Assembly: GCA_037389465.1 (NCBI GenBank)
Contig: JAZARR010000213.1
Coordinates: forward strand, 3,888,501 to 3,952,500
DNA from: Baylisascaris procyonis
Taxonomy: Eukaryota; Nematoda; Chromadorea; Rhabditida; Ascarididae
Direction: 5' to 3'
DNA length: 64,000 bases
Below, piece after piece: positions 63,601-64,000 of this stretch. Below the pieces are notes generated by a model. The model made no database searches, was not told the DNA's origin, and saw only the letters and a program-made list of their open reading frames with translations. Numbering within the stretch: position 1 is the first letter of the stretch; the number at the start of each line of letters is the position of its first letter. The translations under genes were made by a program, and so were the position numbers.

Positions 63601-64000
63601 CAAATCCGAATATGAACCCAATGTAATATTTGTACAAACATGCAATATTTTCATCTCTATAATACCTCTCTGTAATAGTTGCATTATTGCAACTGTAAAC
63701 AACTGTATAGAGGAATATTTGCGAAACTGGTTGTCCATCCATTGCCCATTCCCTCGCCATCCGTTATCCACTTGCAAACATCGCAAAAATGTTGCATATA
63801 TGTATGTGCGTGTATGTCTGTTCATCTCCTGGCTTTATCTCATGAAAACCTTGAGCTAAACTTGGCGCATATATTTAACCACAATAGGGTGCTTCCGTAT
63901 TATTGACATTCTTTGTTGAGCATTCTTTTCATAAGTTATTGATAGTGAAAAAGATGTCATGAAATTTGCAAATCCCACTTTACTGAATGGAATGTTAAGT
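60620..64000. other. Higher-complexity region with exon-like ORFs, no gene assigned
   Basis: This region has fewer homopolymers and more GC than the rest. Minus-strand candidates include a basic stretch at about 62710-62575 (LVEKKQELRNRKRGRKHER) ending at a GAT|GTAACC donor, then CCAG|GATCCACAG at 62413 to AGAG|GTAGTC near 62359. Another is a 142-codon ORF at 61669-61241. On the plus strand are ORFs at 63185-63481 (98 codons) and 63494-63859 (121 codons, real ATG). None matches a family I know, and none makes a full spliced model. It could be part of a gene continuing past 64000 or decayed repeat DNA. Confidence 0.35.

Noticed and set aside
63494..63859. 121-codon plus-strand ORF as a confident gene
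   Set aside because: It has a true ATG but no recognisable domain, no partner exons and a scattered hydrophobic pattern; kept only as part of the unassigned right-end region.
1..64000. CRISPR arrays, bacterial operons or prophage
   Set aside because: No regularly spaced repeats and no prokaryotic gene structure; all supported genes are spliced.

Overview
The window is AT-rich animal DNA with spliced genes, and a nematode is the best fit. The evidence is compact exons joined by GT-AG introns with TTTTCAG-type acceptors, three conserved metazoan gene families, many long (AT)n tracts, and a perfect 22-nt match to the nematode SL1 spliced leader at 27192-27213. A clade III worm (filarial, spirurid or ascarid-like) with a fairly large genome would suit the base composition, the long introns and the long intergenic space, but this placement is inference.

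Left end (1-11.2 kb). Two genes diverge from a 2.8-kb intergenic region. On the minus strand, running off the left edge, is a UBXN7-like UBA/UBX-family gene (exons 1068-767, 557-472, 74-9), expected to be a p97/VCP ubiquitin adaptor. On the plus strand is a complete six-exon ZNHIT1 (HIT zinc-finger subunit of the SWR1/SRCAP H2A.Z-loading complex) of 180 aa, 3862-11187. Every splice phase closes and all eight zinc ligands are present. Its 4-kb last intron carries an intron-containing tRNA-Tyr(GTA) in the same orientation.

Middle (11.2-50 kb). About 39 kb contains no gene I can support. It holds (AT)n microsatellites, a decayed non-LTR retrotransposon C-terminus on the minus strand near 15.6-15.96 kb, two related GC-richer dispersed repeats at 34.9-35.2 and 36.9-37.15 kb (one flanked by an 18-bp direct repeat), three strong hairpins (a microRNA-precursor-like one at 26487-26560 and near-perfect palindromes at 20044-20080 and 24409-24436), and the isolated SL1 sequence with no splice donor after it. 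Islands of higher GC at 17.6, 28.2, 45.9 and 47.3-48.5 kb carry short ORFs or exon-like pieces that I could not assign.

Right end (50-58.6 kb). A plus-strand gene of the FAM43 family (PID/PTB domain protein) has eight exons, 50067-58646, all in consistent phase. Starting from ATG 50116 it is 434 aa, close to vertebrate FAM43A. Its 5' end is not settled. One intron has a 102-bp tandem duplication.

Beyond the FAM43 3' UTR (58.9-64 kb) the sequence is less homopolymeric and somewhat GC-richer. It has exon-like ORFs on both strands but no gene I recognise; it may hold part of a gene extending past the window or decayed repeat DNA. The three protein genes have unrelated roles (protein quality control, chromatin, signalling adaptor) and nothing suggests an operon.
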